DNA from: Bacteroides ihuae
Lineage (GTDB): Bacteria > Bacteroidota > Bacteroidia > Bacteroidales > Bacteroidaceae
Direction of reading: 5' to 3'
Length of the DNA: 64,000 nt
NCBI RefSeq assembly: GCF_900104585.1
Contig: NZ_FNVX01000006.1
Location: forward strand, 496,001 to 560,000
Positions 24,831-34,491 of this stretch are shown here, in pieces. The stretch's first letter is position 1, and the number at the start of each line of letters is the position of its first letter. The notes beneath the pieces were generated by a model. It had not been told where the DNA came from. It did no database searches and saw only the letters and a list, made by a program, of their open reading frames with translations. The position numbers were made by a program, and so were the translations under genes.

Positions 24831-26927
24831 TTAGCTAATAGCGGCCCAGTTAACATTTGACTTACGAAGAGACTTAAGTTGCCTCCAAAGGAGCTCATTT
24901 TCGGGATGAATGCCTGTAGGATCCTCATCAATAAGCCTTTCAGCTACACTGCGCACATGCTGCAACAGTTGACCATCACGAACTATATTTGCAATTTTTA
25001 AATCAAAAGCAATCCCGCTTTGTTGAGTTCCCTCAAGATCGCCCGGACCACGCAGTTTTAAATCAGCCTCTGCTATCTCGAAACCATCGTTTGTCCGCAC
25101 CATTATTTCTAGTCGTTTTTTTGTTTCTTCTGCCAACTTGTAGGTAGTTACCAAAATACAATAAGACTGATCGGCTCCACGCCCTACCCTTCCACGAAGC
25201 TGATGTAGTTGCGATAATCCAAAACGTTCTGCATTTTCAATAATCATCACCGATGCATTCGGAACATTTACCCCTACTTCTATTACAGTAGTTGCCACCA
25301 TTATTTGCGCTTCTCCAGAAACAAAAAGTTGCATTTGTACATCTTTCTCAGCTGATTTCATTTTACCATGCACCTTGCAAACCTTGCATTCGGGGAATTC
25401 TTCACAAATATGCCAGTAGCCTTCTTCCAGATTCTTCAAGTCAATCTTTTCACTCTCTTCTATCAAAGGATACACGATGTAAATCTGACGTCCTTCCGCG
25501 ATTTGCTGATGCATCGATTTATAGAGGCTTTCTCTGCGGTTATCGAACTGATGAATTGTTACAACAGGTTTTCTCCCAGGAGGAAGTTCATCAATAATGG
25601 AAACATCCAAATCGCCATAAAGCGTCATTGCTAACGTACGAGGAATAGGTGTAGCCGTCATGACCAGCATATGAGGTGGTTGGGCGTTTTTACTCCAGAG
25701 TCTTGCCCGTTGAGCAACACCAAACCGATGTTGTTCGTCGATAACCACTAAGCCCAATGAAGAGAAACGAACAGTATCTTCTATTACCGCATGCGTACCG
25801 ATGAGTATATGCACATCTCCCGCTAGCAAAGCCGAAAGAATGGCTTCTCTCTTCTTACCTTTTATTCTACCGGTAAGTAACTCAACCCGAAGATTCATAC
25901 CATAGAGCAACTCTTTTATCGTGTCATAATGCTGATTGGCAAGAATCTCTGTGGGTGCCATCATACAAGCCTGATAGCCATTATCCAGTGCAAGCAAGAT
26001 ACTCATGAGTGCCACTAATGTTTTACCACTGCCCACGTCTCCTTGCAACAAGCGGTTCATCTGTTTACCACATCCCACGTCTTGTCGAATTTCTTTTAAC
26101 ACACGTTTCTGAGCGCCAGTCAACTCAAAAGGAAGATTCCGGGTATAAAACGTATTAAATATTTCGCCTACATTCTCAAAAACGTAGCCTCGATACTTTA
26201 ATTGCCTATCTTTTGAATACTTCAAGATATTCAGTTGCACATAAAACAACTCTTCAAATTTCAGTCGGTATTCGGCCTTTCTTAGTAACTCGGGATGAGT
26301 TGGGAAATGGATATTTCTCAAGGCATCAGTCAAAGACATGAGATGATGTTCTGCAAGTATTTTAGGAGAGAGTGTCTCGGGTAGTGGTTCTTGAACTTGC
26401 AGAAGAACAGTTGTCATCATCTTCTCAATGGCATGAGAATTCAAGAAACTACGTTTCATCTTTTCCGTAGTATTATAGTAGGGTTGCAAACCCATAGAAG
26501 AGAGAGTTAATTCTGAAGCATTGTCAATATCTGGATGGGCAATATTGATTCTCCCATTGAATACTGTAGGCTTGCCAAACACAATATACTCTTGCTGCTG
26601 TTTATACTTACCAACGACAAATTTGATTCCCTGAAACCAAACTAAATCCATAACTCCTGTTCCGTCAGAAAAGTGTGCAACCAATCGTCTTTGCCTTCCT
26701 TCACCAAAGGTCTCGAAACTCAGAATATGCCCTTTCAACTGAATATAAGGCATATTTCCATCTATTTCGCGTATAAGATACACACGACTTCTATCAATAT
26801 ACTTATAAGGGAAATAATACAAGAGGTCGTGCAAAGAATAGATTTCCAATTCTTTATTGAGTACAGCAGCTCGCTGCGGGCCGACTCCAGATAGGTATTT
26901 TATGTCTCTGGTCACTAAATCGAACAT
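24831..26927 (-). CDS. recG: ATP-dependent DNA helicase RecG
   Basis: Fork-remodelling and branch-migration helicase, 698 residues. An N-terminal wedge with OB fold (IKYLSGVGPQRAAVLNKEL, QLKGHILSFETF, VWFQG) is followed by motifs GDVGSGKTLVAL (Walker A), VVIDEQHRFGVAQR, VMTATPIPRTLA and the RecG helix-loop region QLHQLRGRVGRGADQSYC. The ATG at 26927 shares one base with the ispD stop (TGATG); a GTG one codon earlier is possible. Tail gene of the pdxJ-exbB-exbD-tonB-DJ1-ispD-recG run. Confidence 0.97.
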   Translation of the reverse strand: MFDLVTRDIKYLSGVGPQRAAVLNKELEIYSLHDLLYYFPYKYIDRSRVYLIREIDGNMPYIQLKGHILSFETFGEGRQRRLVAHFSDGTGVMDLVWFQGIKFVVGKYKQQQEYIVFGKPTVFNGRINIAHPDIDNASELTLSSMGLQPYYNTTEKMKRSFLNSHAIEKMMTTVLLQVQEPLPETLSPKILAEHHLMSLTDALRNIHFPTHPELLRKAEYRLKFEELFYVQLNILKYSKDRQLKYRGYVFENVGEIFNTFYTRNLPFELTGAQKRVLKEIRQDVGCGKQMNRLLQGDVGSGKTLVALMSILLALDNGYQACMMAPTEILANQHYDTIKELLYGMNLRVELLTGRIKGKKREAILSALLAGDVHILIGTHAVIEDTVRFSSLGLVVIDEQHRFGVAQRARLWSKNAQPPHMLVMTATPIPRTLAMTLYGDLDVSIIDELPPGRKPVVTIHQFDNRRESLYKSMHQQIAEGRQIYIVYPLIEESEKIDLKNLEEGYWHICEEFPECKVCKVHGKMKSAEKDVQMQLFVSGEAQIMVATTVIEVGVNVPNASVMIIENAERFGLSQLHQLRGRVGRGADQSYCILVTTYKLAEETKKRLEIMVRTNDGFEIAEADLKLRGPGDLEGTQQSGIAFDLKIANIVRDGQLLQHVRSVAERLIDEDPTGIHPENELLWRQLKSLRKSNVNWAAIS

Positions 26928-27586
26928 CACAGCAAAGAATCAGCTACCTTCAAGTCAAAAGGAGTTGTTATTTTTATATTTTCTCTATTTCCTTTCGTCA
27001 GGAAAACGGGGATCTGCATGGCTTCAACAACGGAAGCATCATCGGTAAATGTAGGAATATATTCTTGTTGATAGGCTTGGATCAATAAATCGGCATCAAA
27101 AACTTGCGGAGTTTGAACGAGTTTATACGCATTGCGATCAACAGTCTCACTACCAACAGTTAGAATATGTCGCAAAGTTTCCACCACATCAATTACCGGA
27201 ATTACCGCCTTATGAGCAACTGCCAATTCATAGCAACGAGCTATTACCTCTTGAGAAATAAACGGGCGAACACCGTCGTGCACACCGACTAAACCGGGTT
27301 TGGTAACAAGGTTCAGACCATTCCTTACTGAATGAAAACGAGTTTCACCACCATCTGCAAGCCTATATTTTATTTGAAAATGGTATTCACAACACAATTG
27401 ATGCCAGTAGTTTTGTTGCTCTTTGGGAAGAACCAAAATAATTTCTATCTCAGAATCATACCGATAAAAAGCTTCAATAGTATGCATCAACACGGGCTTA
27501 CCCGCCAATAGCAAAAACTGTTTAGGAAGATCGCTTCCCATGCGCAAGCCTTTTCCACCGGCAACTATAATAGCGTATTTTGTCAT
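26927..27586 (-). CDS. ispD: 2-C-methyl-D-erythritol 4-phosphate cytidylyltransferase
   Basis: Third step of the non-mevalonate isoprenoid pathway: transfers CMP to methylerythritol phosphate. 219 residues from [22 protein letters not shown]-site motif [31 protein letters not shown], and [10 protein letters not shown] with the substrate Asp. The TTG two codons upstream is rejected in favour of the ATG at 27586. Seven bases after the DJ-1 gene. Confidence 0.96.
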   Translation of the reverse strand: MTKYAIIVAGGKGLRMGSDLPKQFLLLAGKPVLMHTIEAFYRYDSEIEIILVLPKEQQNYWHQLCCEYHFQIKYRLADGGETRFHSVRNGLNLVTKPGLVGVHDGVRPFISQEVIARCYELAVAHKAVIPVIDVVETLRHILTVGSETVDRNAYKLVQTPQVFDADLLIQAYQQEYIPTFTDDASVVEAMQIPVFLTKGNRENIKITTPFDLKVADSLL

Positions 27587-27593
27587 CAGCAAA

Positions 27594-28145
27594 CTAATTC
27601 TTAACCCCCATAGCTTCGATCAATTCCTGTTTCTTCTCTTTACCTACCAAGGATTCAACAATAGCCAAAGAAAATACCATGGCAGCACCGGGACCATTAC
27701 CCGTAATGATATTAGCATCTTTCACTACCTGCTCATATACAAATTCAGCCCCTTGTAGGTCCTGCTCATAACCTGGATAGCAAGTTGCTTTACGTCCTTT
27801 GAGTATACCAAGCTTCCCTAATACCATAGGAGCCGCACAAATAGCAGCAATCGATTTATTTTGGCTATTATAGTCCAAGAGAAGTTCGCACAAACCTTTA
27901 TGTTTAGACAATGAAGCAGCACCAGGCATTCCTCCAGGTAACAATAACATTATTGCATCTGAAAAATCGCACTCTTCAAATAATAAGTCGCAGGTAACAG
28001 CAATGCCGTGCGCACCAGTTGTCACATCTTCGGACATAATACTGACCATCTCTACTTTCAAGTTTGCTCGCCTTAAAACATCGACAGTCGTCAGTGCTTC
28101 AATCTCTTCAAATCCGTCAGCAAAAAAAACATAAATAGTCTCCAT
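27594..28145 (-). CDS. DJ-1/PfpI family protein
   Basis: 183-residue class I glutamine-amidotransferase-like protein of the DJ-1/ThiJ/PfpI superfamily: [33 protein letters not shown], and the reactive Cys in [16 protein letters not shown] with the upstream Glu (FEEIE). Relatives act as deglycases, chaperones or stress proteins; the actual role here cannot be read. It sits between tonB and ispD in one operon. Confidence 0.92.
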   Translation of the reverse strand: METIYVFFADGFEEIEALTTVDVLRRANLKVEMVSIMSEDVTTGAHGIAVTCDLLFEECDFSDAIMLLLPGGMPGAASLSKHKGLCELLLDYNSQNKSIAAICAAPMVLGKLGILKGRKATCYPGYEQDLQGAEFVYEQVVKDANIITGNGPGAAMVFSLAIVESLVGKEKKQELIEAMGVKN

Positions 28146-28170
28146 GATTTGTATTTAGTTTAGTTGAGAG

Positions 28171-29001
28171 TTATTTCAAATTGAAATAGTAGGTGATCGT
28201 TCCTGTTTGGTTATTCACTCCGCCAACAGTATTAAAACGGGCTTTTTTAGCAGCATCTTCAGCGGCTTTACGTAGAGCCGAGTTCACCGTATTTGTCTGC
28301 CGATTAATACTGGTAGCAATAACTGCTCCGGCTGGGTTAACTGTAATAGTAACCACAACGCGACCTTCATCTTGTATATTATATAATGGGCGTGGCAATC
28401 CTCCCGCACCAATAGAACGGCCTCCAAGATCAAAGCTACCGTAGCCGCCTGTGCCACTTAAAGCACCTGTTGATGAGCTTCCTGTTGGACTGCCTTCCGT
28501 TCCCTTTCCACTAGATGAACCACGGTTTCCCATCTCAGAGCCCTTCCCAAAAGCACCAGCCACTCGCTTACGAGCTAGTTCTGCTGCCGACTTTCGTTCG
28601 CGTTCAGCTTTCTCATCAGCCAAGCGTTGGGCATCAGCAGCTTTCTCGGCAGCTGTCTTCTCAGGTCGCTTCACTTCCGTTTTTTTTGCTTTAGCTTTTG
28701 ACTTAAGGGCTACCGTTTCTTCTTCAGCTTGCGTCAGCATCTCTTGCTCCGAAGCTTCTTGAGGTTGAGATTGTGCCGCAGGAGCCTCTTCAGGCAGAAT
28801 ATCCACATCAACCAATGTAGATGGGTCAAATCCTCCCTGCGCAGCTAGTGCATCACCCAGCATAACAGGCACGCCACTCTCTTCTGTCGGTTCAGGAGTA
28901 GCAATGCTAATCAGAACCAAAAGAACGATCATAATGACGTGCACCAATAAGGTAGCCAATATTCCTATATATTTCCCCTTAGTTTTTCTATTCATTCTCA
29001 C
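28171..29001 (-). CDS. TonB-like energy transducer
   Basis: 276 residues. Cytoplasmic start, one membrane helix (IGILATLLVHVIMIVLLVLI, residues 12-31), a long periplasmic linker rich in Ala, Glu, Lys and then Gly/Ser (residues 70-200), and a C-terminal TonB/TolA-like domain (GRVVVTITVNPAGAVIATSI, YYFNLK). It carries energy from ExbB-ExbD to outer-membrane receptors. The linker resembles TolA more than the Pro-rich TonB type, so a TolA-like role is possible. It overlaps exbD by 4 bases (ATGA), which fixes the start. Confidence 0.88.
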   Translation of the reverse strand: MRMNRKTKGKYIGILATLLVHVIMIVLLVLISIATPEPTEESGVPVMLGDALAAQGGFDPSTLVDVDILPEEAPAAQSQPQEASEQEMLTQAEEETVALKSKAKAKKTEVKRPEKTAAEKAADAQRLADEKAERERKSAAELARKRVAGAFGKGSEMGNRGSSSGKGTEGSPTGSSSTGALSGTGGYGSFDLGGRSIGAGGLPRPLYNIQDEGRVVVTITVNPAGAVIATSINRQTNTVNSALRKAAEDAAKKARFNTVGGVNNQTGTITYYFNLK

Positions 29002-29414
29002 TTCGTTTCCTCAGGTGGACGAGTAGCCAGCACCATCTTAAAATGGTTCTCATTGGCTATATTTAGTACTCTGACAATTTCACGGTATGGCACCGCTTCA
29101 TCTGCATAAAGTGCAATATACATGTCTGGTTCTTTGGCGGCACACGCTTGCAGAAAGGGTGTCAATTCAGGAAGCTCTAACTCCTGTTCCTTTTCATTTC
29201 CAAAAGCTGCATAGAAGTTCAAGTCTTTATCTATGATAACCCGTGTAAGAGGCTTGGCCGAAGTTTGCTGTTTCCCTTGCGGGAGCAATACTTTAATTGC
29301 ATTAGGCGACACAACGGTTGAAGTTATCATAAAAAAGATAAGTAGCAGAAATATAAGGTCCGTCATGGACGCCATACTAAAATTGGGTGATATTTTTGCT
29401 CTACGCTTTAACAT
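28998..29414 (-). CDS. exbD: ExbD/TolR biopolymer transport protein
   Basis: 138 residues with one N-terminal helix (SMTDLIFLLLIFFMITSTVV) containing the conserved proton-channel Asp (SMTD) and a periplasmic domain. Works with ExbB to turn proton-motive force into motion of TonB. Located between exbB and tonB. Confidence 0.95.
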   Translation of the reverse strand: MLKRRAKISPNFSMASMTDLIFLLLIFFMITSTVVSPNAIKVLLPQGKQQTSAKPLTRVIIDKDLNFYAAFGNEKEQELELPELTPFLQACAAKEPDMYIALYADEAVPYREIVRVLNIANENHFKMVLATRPPEETK

Positions 29415-29430
29415 GAGGCTATTTTCTAAT

Positions 29431-30150
29431 TTATTTTTTTACCGGTTCATTCAGCAAATCCATGAAAGCCATCGTTTTTGACTCCATTTTATTCACGACT
29501 CCATCTACTAATGAAACCAAATAGTTATAAGCAAACATTGCTATAATACCAACAATCAGGCCTCCTACCGTCGTTATCATTGCTTCATAAATTCCTCCTG
29601 AAAGCAATGTTATATCAATATTATTCCCTGCATTGGCCATCTCATAGAAAGCACGTACCATACCGGTTACAGTCCCTAGGAAACCAAGCATTGGAGCACC
29701 TCCGGAAATAGTCGCCATAACAGTCAGTCCTTTTTCCAGCTTAGTTACTTCAAGATTACCTACATTCTCTATAGCTACCTGAACATCATTTACCGGCCTT
29801 CCTAAACGACTAATACCCTTCTCTATCATTCGAGCTGAAGGAGTGTTCATCGTTCGGCAATAATTGATGGCCGATTTAATTTCACCACTCAGAATATAGT
29901 CCTTTATTTTATCCATAAACATTGGATCATCTTTTCCTGCCTTACGTATCATATATATGCGTTCGAAAAGGATATAAAAAACAGCAATGGAAAATACTCC
30001 GAGAATGATCATAATCCATCCTCCTTTTACAGCCATATCAAGCATATTCATTTCTGCCGGAGCAGAGACTGGAGTAAGTACAGGGTTGACTGTAGCAAGA
30101 GAATCAGTGATATTTGCAGCCACTTGGGCCAATAACATTAGTGTATTCAT
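29431..30150 (-). CDS. exbB: ExbB/TolQ proton-channel protein
   Basis: 239 residues, MotA/TolQ/ExbB family, with three membrane helices: about 35-60 (GWIMIILGVFSIAVFYILFE), 145-170 (GGAPMLGFLGTVTGMVRAF) and 185-215 (GGLIVGIIAMFAYNYLVSLV). The first residues ([18 protein letters not shown]) may be an extra N-terminal segment. The ATG shares one base with the pdxJ stop (TGATG). Confidence 0.95.
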   Translation of the reverse strand: MNTLMLLAQVAANITDSLATVNPVLTPVSAPAEMNMLDMAVKGGWIMIILGVFSIAVFYILFERIYMIRKAGKDDPMFMDKIKDYILSGEIKSAINYCRTMNTPSARMIEKGISRLGRPVNDVQVAIENVGNLEVTKLEKGLTVMATISGGAPMLGFLGTVTGMVRAFYEMANAGNNIDITLLSGGIYEAMITTVGGLIVGIIAMFAYNYLVSLVDGVVNKMESKTMAFMDLLNEPVKK

Positions 30151-30863
30151 CAGCGAAGACAGTTTTTATATTCTTGAATTGTTTTTTCTAGTCCCAGATA
30201 TAATGCGTCACTTATCAAAGCATGTCCTATAGAAACCTCCTCGATCCAAGGAATGTTTTTATAGAAAAAGTTAAGATTCAACAGACTCAGGTCATGTCCG
30301 GCATTAATTCCGAGACCTAAGCTTCTGGCAATATTGGCCGCAGCAATAAAAGGCGCCACAGCTGCTTCCGGATTCTTCTCATAAGCTGTAGCATAAGGCT
30401 CGGTATATAATTCGACTCTATCGGCACCAGCTTTAGCCGCATATTCTATCATCTCCGCATCGGCAGAAACAAAAACAGAAGTACGAATTCCGGCATTATT
30501 ACATGTCTCAAGTATCTCTGTTAGGAAATCATAGTTTAACTTGGTGTCCCATCCTGAGTTAGAAGTAAGTTGTACCGGACTGTCTGGAACTAAAGTCACT
30601 TGGTGCGGCTTTACTTTCAATACCAAATCGATAAATTCGGGAGCAGGATATCCTTCTATATTAAATTCTGTTTTCAGTAAAGGCTTTAGATCATAAACAT
30701 CAGACTTCCTTATGTGCCTTTCATCCGGACGAGGATGCACTGTTATGCCTTCAGCACCAAAACGTTCACAATCCAACGCTACTTTTACCACATTCGGAAC
30801 ATCACCTCCACGAGCATTGCGCAATGTTGCCACTTTGTTGATATTCACACTCAATTTTGTCAT
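30150..30863 (-). CDS. pdxJ: Pyridoxine 5'-phosphate synthase
   Basis: Condenses 1-deoxyxylulose 5-phosphate with 3-amino-2-oxopropyl phosphate to make pyridoxine phosphate (DXP-dependent vitamin B6 route). 237 residues: [45 protein letters not shown] and [13 protein letters not shown]. First gene of the minus-strand run that continues with exbB. A TATTTTTG at 30915-30908 (minus) is a plausible promoter. Divergent from nadK. Confidence 0.97.
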   Translation of the reverse strand: MTKLSVNINKVATLRNARGGDVPNVVKVALDCERFGAEGITVHPRPDERHIRKSDVYDLKPLLKTEFNIEGYPAPEFIDLVLKVKPHQVTLVPDSPVQLTSNSGWDTKLNYDFLTEILETCNNAGIRTSVFVSADAEMIEYAAKAGADRVELYTEPYATAYEKNPEAAVAPFIAAANIARSLGLGINAGHDLSLLNLNFFYKNIPWIEEVSIGHALISDALYLGLEKTIQEYKNCLR

Positions 30864-31075
30864 AATTCTATTATTTGTACGAGGCTTTCAAAAAGCGCCC
30901 GATTGGTCAAAAATACAAAATATTACTGAGAAGATAGCTATGATACGGAAAAAAAATCCCATTTTTGCATAGGTAATCAAAGTGCAAATGTAATAGGAAT
31001 TACCGAAACAGAAGCCGTTTGCTCTTAAAAGATTCATAAAAAGAGACCCTGAAAATTAACTAATTCTTATAATTT

Positions 31076-31975
31076 ATGAGATTTGCCATCTTCGGAAACA
31101 CTTATCAAGCAAAGAAATCTTCGCATGCTGAGACTCTTTTTAAACTACTAGAGAAACGTGGAGCCGAACTATCCGTATGTAGAGAATTCTATCATTTCAT
31201 TGCATCGGACATGAAACTAAATATAAAAAACATCCGATTATTTGATGATGATGACTTTGACGCAGACATGGTCATCAGCATTGGCGGCGATGGAACCTTT
31301 CTAAAAGCAGCCAATAGAGTGGGAAAAAAGAACATTCCTATTCTTGGCATCAACACCGGACGTCTAGGGTTCCTTGCTGATATATCACCCGAAGAAATGG
31401 AGATCACTTTTGATGAAATCTATAATAACAATTATAAAGTAGAGGAACGTAGTGTGCTGCAGATGAGTTGTGGAAACAAAAAAATAGAAACCTCACCCTA
31501 TGCTCTCAATGAAATAGCGATATTGAAACGAGATAGCTCTTCTATGATAAGCATACGTACAACTATTAATGGTGAATACTTGACTACCTATCAGGCAGAT
31601 GGCCTTGTTATTGCTACTCCAACAGGATCCACCGCCTATTCTCTAAGTGTAGGCGGGCCTATTATTGTTCCTCACTCCAGCACAATAGCCATTACTCCGG
31701 TAGCCCCGCACAGCCTCAACGTGCGGCCCATTGTTGTGCCAGATGATTGGGAGATTACTCTAGAAGTTGAAAGCCGGAGCCATAATTTTTTGGTAGCCAT
31801 TGATGGCGGAAATGAATCGTTCAACGAAGATGACCAAATCACAATACGTCGTGCTGATTACACCGTTAAAGTAGTGAAGCGTTTTAATAATGTATTTTTC
31901 AATACGCTACGTAGCAAAATGATGTGGGGTATAGATAGCAGAAATGGGACACCTACTAGTGCTCCACAGAAATAG
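31076..31975 (+). CDS. nadK: NAD kinase
   Basis: Phosphorylates NAD to NADP. 299 residues with the canonical [63 protein letters not shown] and [13 protein letters not shown]. Divergent from pdxJ. It converges with mdh through two hairpins. Confidence 0.97.
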   Translation: MRFAIFGNTYQAKKSSHAETLFKLLEKRGAELSVCREFYHFIASDMKLNIKNIRLFDDDDFDADMVISIGGDGTFLKAANRVGKKNIPILGINTGRLGFLADISPEEMEITFDEIYNNNYKVEERSVLQMSCGNKKIETSPYALNEIAILKRDSSSMISIRTTINGEYLTTYQADGLVIATPTGSTAYSLSVGGPIIVPHSSTIAITPVAPHSLNVRPIVVPDDWEITLEVESRSHNFLVAIDGGNESFNEDDQITIRRADYTVKVVKRFNNVFFNTLRSKMMWGIDSRNGTPTSAPQK

Positions 31976-32102
31976 AGACACAAAGGCAAGAGGAAGTGAA
32001 ACATTATTCCAGAGTTCTAAGCTTTTGGAGAGAAGAGGCAAAACCAGTTGAAAAAATAGTCTAGGAGTTAACCACAAAAGCTTAAAGCATACCCTTAAAA
32101 GA

Positions 32103-32177
32103 TTTAAGCCGCTAAACGTTTTAAGTTTACGGCTTAAACTTAAAACGCCTGTATGGAATGCTCCAAACAGGCGTTTT
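32103..32177. terminator. Two stem-loops between convergent nadK and mdh
   Basis: First: TTTAAGCCG (32103-32111) with 32130-32138, extended inside by TAAAC/GTTTA. Second: AAAACGCCTGT (32142-32152) with 32167-32177, inner TGGA/TCCA, A run on the left and T run on the right, so it can end transcripts from both sides. No gene in 31976-32208. Confidence 0.88.
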
Positions 32178-32208
32178 ATTTTGTATGTGCAATTAATGCG
32201 ATCTTTTA

Positions 32209-33150
32209 TTAGAGAGCACCAACTTCTTTCAATGCTCCGTTCACAGTGCGAACAGCAGCAGCACTAGCTTCAAATGCAGCTTTCTCAGCAGCATCCAATG
32301 GAAGCTCTACAATTTCTTCAATACCGTTGCGACCCAAAATTACAGGAACGCCACAGCAGATATCGCTTTGTCCGTATTCGCCATCAAGAGCAACCGAACA
32401 TGGAACCATCTTCTTTTGGTTGTGAATGATAGATTCTACAACAAAAGCTCCCGCTGCACCTGGTGCATACCATGCAGAAGTACCTAGTAAACCTGTCAAT
32501 GTAGCACCGCCAACCATCGTAGATTTAGCCACTTCTTCAAGTTTCTCAGCAGAAAGGAAGTTACTTACAGGAAGACCTTTATAAGTAGCAAAACGAGTCA
32601 GAGGAATCATAGTAGTATCACCATGACCGCCAATAACCATACCTTCTACTTCATTAGCATTGCAACCCAAGGCTTGAGATAAGAAGTATTTGAAACGTGA
32701 GCTATCCAAAGCACCTCCCATACCAATGATACGGTTTTTAGGTAAACCCAAAGACTTCAATGCCAAATAAGTCATTGTATCCATTGGATTGGAGATAACC
32801 ACAATAATTGCATTTGGAGAGAATTTCAGAACGTTCTGAGCTACAGACTTTACAATTCCGGCATTTACACCAATAAGTTCTTCACGAGTCATACCTGGTT
32901 TACGAGGAATACCTGAAGTAATCACAACAACGTCAGAATCTGCAGTCTGAGCATAATCATTGGTGCAACCAACAAGAGTTGTATCAAAGCCCAACAGCTG
33001 AGCTGTCTGCATCATATCCATTGCTTTACCTTCTGAAACGCCTTCTTTAACATCCAGCATTACTACTTCGTCTGCCACTTCATTGAAAGCAAGCACATTT
33101 GCACATGTAGCACCTACGTTACCTGCGCCTACTACGGTTACTTTTGACAT
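32209..33150 (-). CDS. mdh: Malate dehydrogenase, NAD-dependent (LDH-like)
   Basis: Malate-oxaloacetate interconversion; in Bacteroides part of the reductive branch to succinate. 313 residues from MSKVTVVGAGNVGATCA (33150); an upstream in-frame Met at 33198 would add 16 unrelated residues. Malate-specific loop with two Arg in SGIPRKPGMTREELI, NAD-site VVISNPMDTMTYLA, and catalytic His in VIGGHGDTTMIPL. Promoter TACTTTTG at 33211-33204 (minus) lies 54 bases before the start. Confidence 0.97.
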   Translation of the reverse strand: MSKVTVVGAGNVGATCANVLAFNEVADEVVMLDVKEGVSEGKAMDMMQTAQLLGFDTTLVGCTNDYAQTADSDVVVITSGIPRKPGMTREELIGVNAGIVKSVAQNVLKFSPNAIIVVISNPMDTMTYLALKSLGLPKNRIIGMGGALDSSRFKYFLSQALGCNANEVEGMVIGGHGDTTMIPLTRFATYKGLPVSNFLSAEKLEEVAKSTMVGGATLTGLLGTSAWYAPGAAGAFVVESIIHNQKKMVPCSVALDGEYGQSDICCGVPVILGRNGIEEIVELPLDAAEKAAFEASAAAVRTVNGALKEVGAL

Positions 33151-33203
33151 AATACTTATATTTTTAGAAAATTGATAATTAAAATCTATCTCTATCACGA
33201 CGA

Positions 33204-33211
33204 CAAAAGTA
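33204..33211 (-). promoter_or_regulatory. mdh promoter -7 box
   Basis: TACTTTTG on the minus strand, about 54 bases upstream of the chosen mdh start and just before the longer alternative start, which it therefore argues against. Confidence 0.6.
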
Positions 33212-33323
33212 CAACGTAAATAGTAATTAAAGAAATATTTCCGTAATAAATTTAGTTAAAGGCATCAGTCTTATCCACTTTAAAACACTATTTTTGCAGC
33301 AGCATATAACTATCCTTTTAATT

Positions 33324-34199
33324 ATGAATAAAAAGACTATCGGACTCATTGCCGCTATTACCGTATTAGTGATATCAATTATCACGATAACCTACCTCTT
33401 GTTTTCCGAAAAACAAGCCAACAAAGAACTGACGCAAGAGTTTAGTTTAGAGAAACAAGACCTTGAGAACGAATACACTCGTTTTGCTACACAATATGAC
33501 GAATTACAGATGACCGTATCTAACGATTCGCTAGGTGAACTACTTGGCCAGGAAAAAGTTAAGGTGCAAAGGCTTCTCGAAGAGCTACGTACAGTTAAAA
33601 GCAGCAACGCAACTGAAATCAGAAGGCTCAAAAAAGAGCTTGGTACCTTAAGGAAAGTGATGATAAGTTACATCAATCAGATTGATTCATTAAACCGACT
33701 TACTGTTCAGCAAAAACAAGTTATTGCCGAAGTTACTCAGAAATATAACGATGCTTCTCGCCAAATAAGCAACCTCTCTGAAGAGAAGAGCAAACTCAAT
33801 AAGAAGGTAACACTTGCTGCCCAACTAGATGCCACTAACGTCCGAATTGAGCCAAAGAGTAAGCGAGATAAAGTGGCCAAACGAGTAAAAGACGTAGTAA
33901 AATTCAATATAAGTTTCACTATCGTAAAAAATATTACTGCCGAAGCCGGAGAACGTACCTTATATATACGCATTACCAAACCTGATAACGATGTGCTAAC
34001 TAAAAACGCATCAAATACCTTTGCTTATGAAAATCGTAACCTCCCCTATTCTATCAAAAAGTATATCGAATATAGCGGAGAAGAACAACTAGTCGTTGTA
34101 TATTGGAATGTCGAAGAGTTTCTCTACGCCGGTACCTACCGTGTTGATATCTTTGGAGACGGTATGCTAATCGGCTCTCAAAAATTCACATTAGAATAA
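33324..34199 (+). CDS. Membrane-anchored coiled-coil protein of unknown function
   Basis: 291 residues from MNKKTIGLIAAITVLVIS. One N-terminal helix (residues 5-27), then about 130 residues of heptad-rich coiled coil (EKQANKELTQEFSLEKQDLE, VKVQRLLEELRTVKSSNATE, SRQISNLSEEKSKLNKKVTL), then a beta-rich C-terminal domain (FNISFTIVKNITAEAGERTL, QLVVVYWNVEEFLYAGTYRV). The layout suggests a periplasmic or inner-membrane structural protein. Family not recognised. A TATTTTTG at 33289-33296 is a likely -7 box. Ends in a terminator, so it is monocistronic. Confidence 0.78.
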   Translation: MNKKTIGLIAAITVLVISIITITYLLFSEKQANKELTQEFSLEKQDLENEYTRFATQYDELQMTVSNDSLGELLGQEKVKVQRLLEELRTVKSSNATEIRRLKKELGTLRKVMISYINQIDSLNRLTVQQKQVIAEVTQKYNDASRQISNLSEEKSKLNKKVTLAAQLDATNVRIEPKSKRDKVAKRVKDVVKFNISFTIVKNITAEAGERTLYIRITKPDNDVLTKNASNTFAYENRNLPYSIKKYIEYSGEEQLVVVYWNVEEFLYAGTYRVDIFGDGMLIGSQKFTLE

Positions 34200-34249
34200 T
34201 AAATCCACCACTACAAAGTGCATCATTGATGGCGTTGAAGTCGTATACA

Positions 34250-34290
34250 AAGTGCCAATGAATGGTTATCATCCTCATTGGCACTTATTT
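34250..34290 (+). terminator. Intrinsic terminator after the coiled-coil gene
   Basis: AAGTGCCAATGA (34250-34261) pairs perfectly with 34275-34286, loop 13, followed by ATTTTAT. Confidence 0.85.
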
Positions 34291-34336
34291 TATACAGCCA
34301 GATAACAGATTATCGTTAATAAAAAGCTTAAATCAT

Positions 34337-34367
34337 TTTGCGTATCCATTTAAAGGCTCTACTTTTG
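34337..34367 (+). promoter_or_regulatory. Promoter of the efflux operon
   Basis: TTTG (34337-34340), 19 bases, TACTTTTG (34360-34367): a textbook Bacteroides promoter. It leaves a leader of about 117 bases before the tolC-like ATG. Confidence 0.8.
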
Positions 34368-34402
34368 CATTGTTGCTTATGCAATTAAAAAAAAGAGATA
34401 AC

Positions 34403-34462
34403 ATGCACAAATGTAAAAAGTGCATTAAGCAAATCGTAAAGGAACATTGTTTCCTAAACTAG
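34403..34462 (+). CDS. Possible short upstream ORF in the efflux operon leader
   Basis: 19 codons, MHKCKKCIKQIVKEHCFLN, within the 5' leader, with three Cys and five Lys. GAGA lies 7 bases before the ATG. It could be a regulatory leader peptide or chance. No terminator structure is visible between it and the first gene. Confidence 0.3.
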   Translation: MHKCKKCIKQIVKEHCFLN

Positions 34463-34491
34463 AGTATGACTCTCATAATGTATACAATGCA

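Noticed and set aside
33151..33198. Upstream Met for mdh
   Set aside because: The promoter -7 box at 33204-33211 would put the transcript start about at this codon, and the extra residues are unlike the family.
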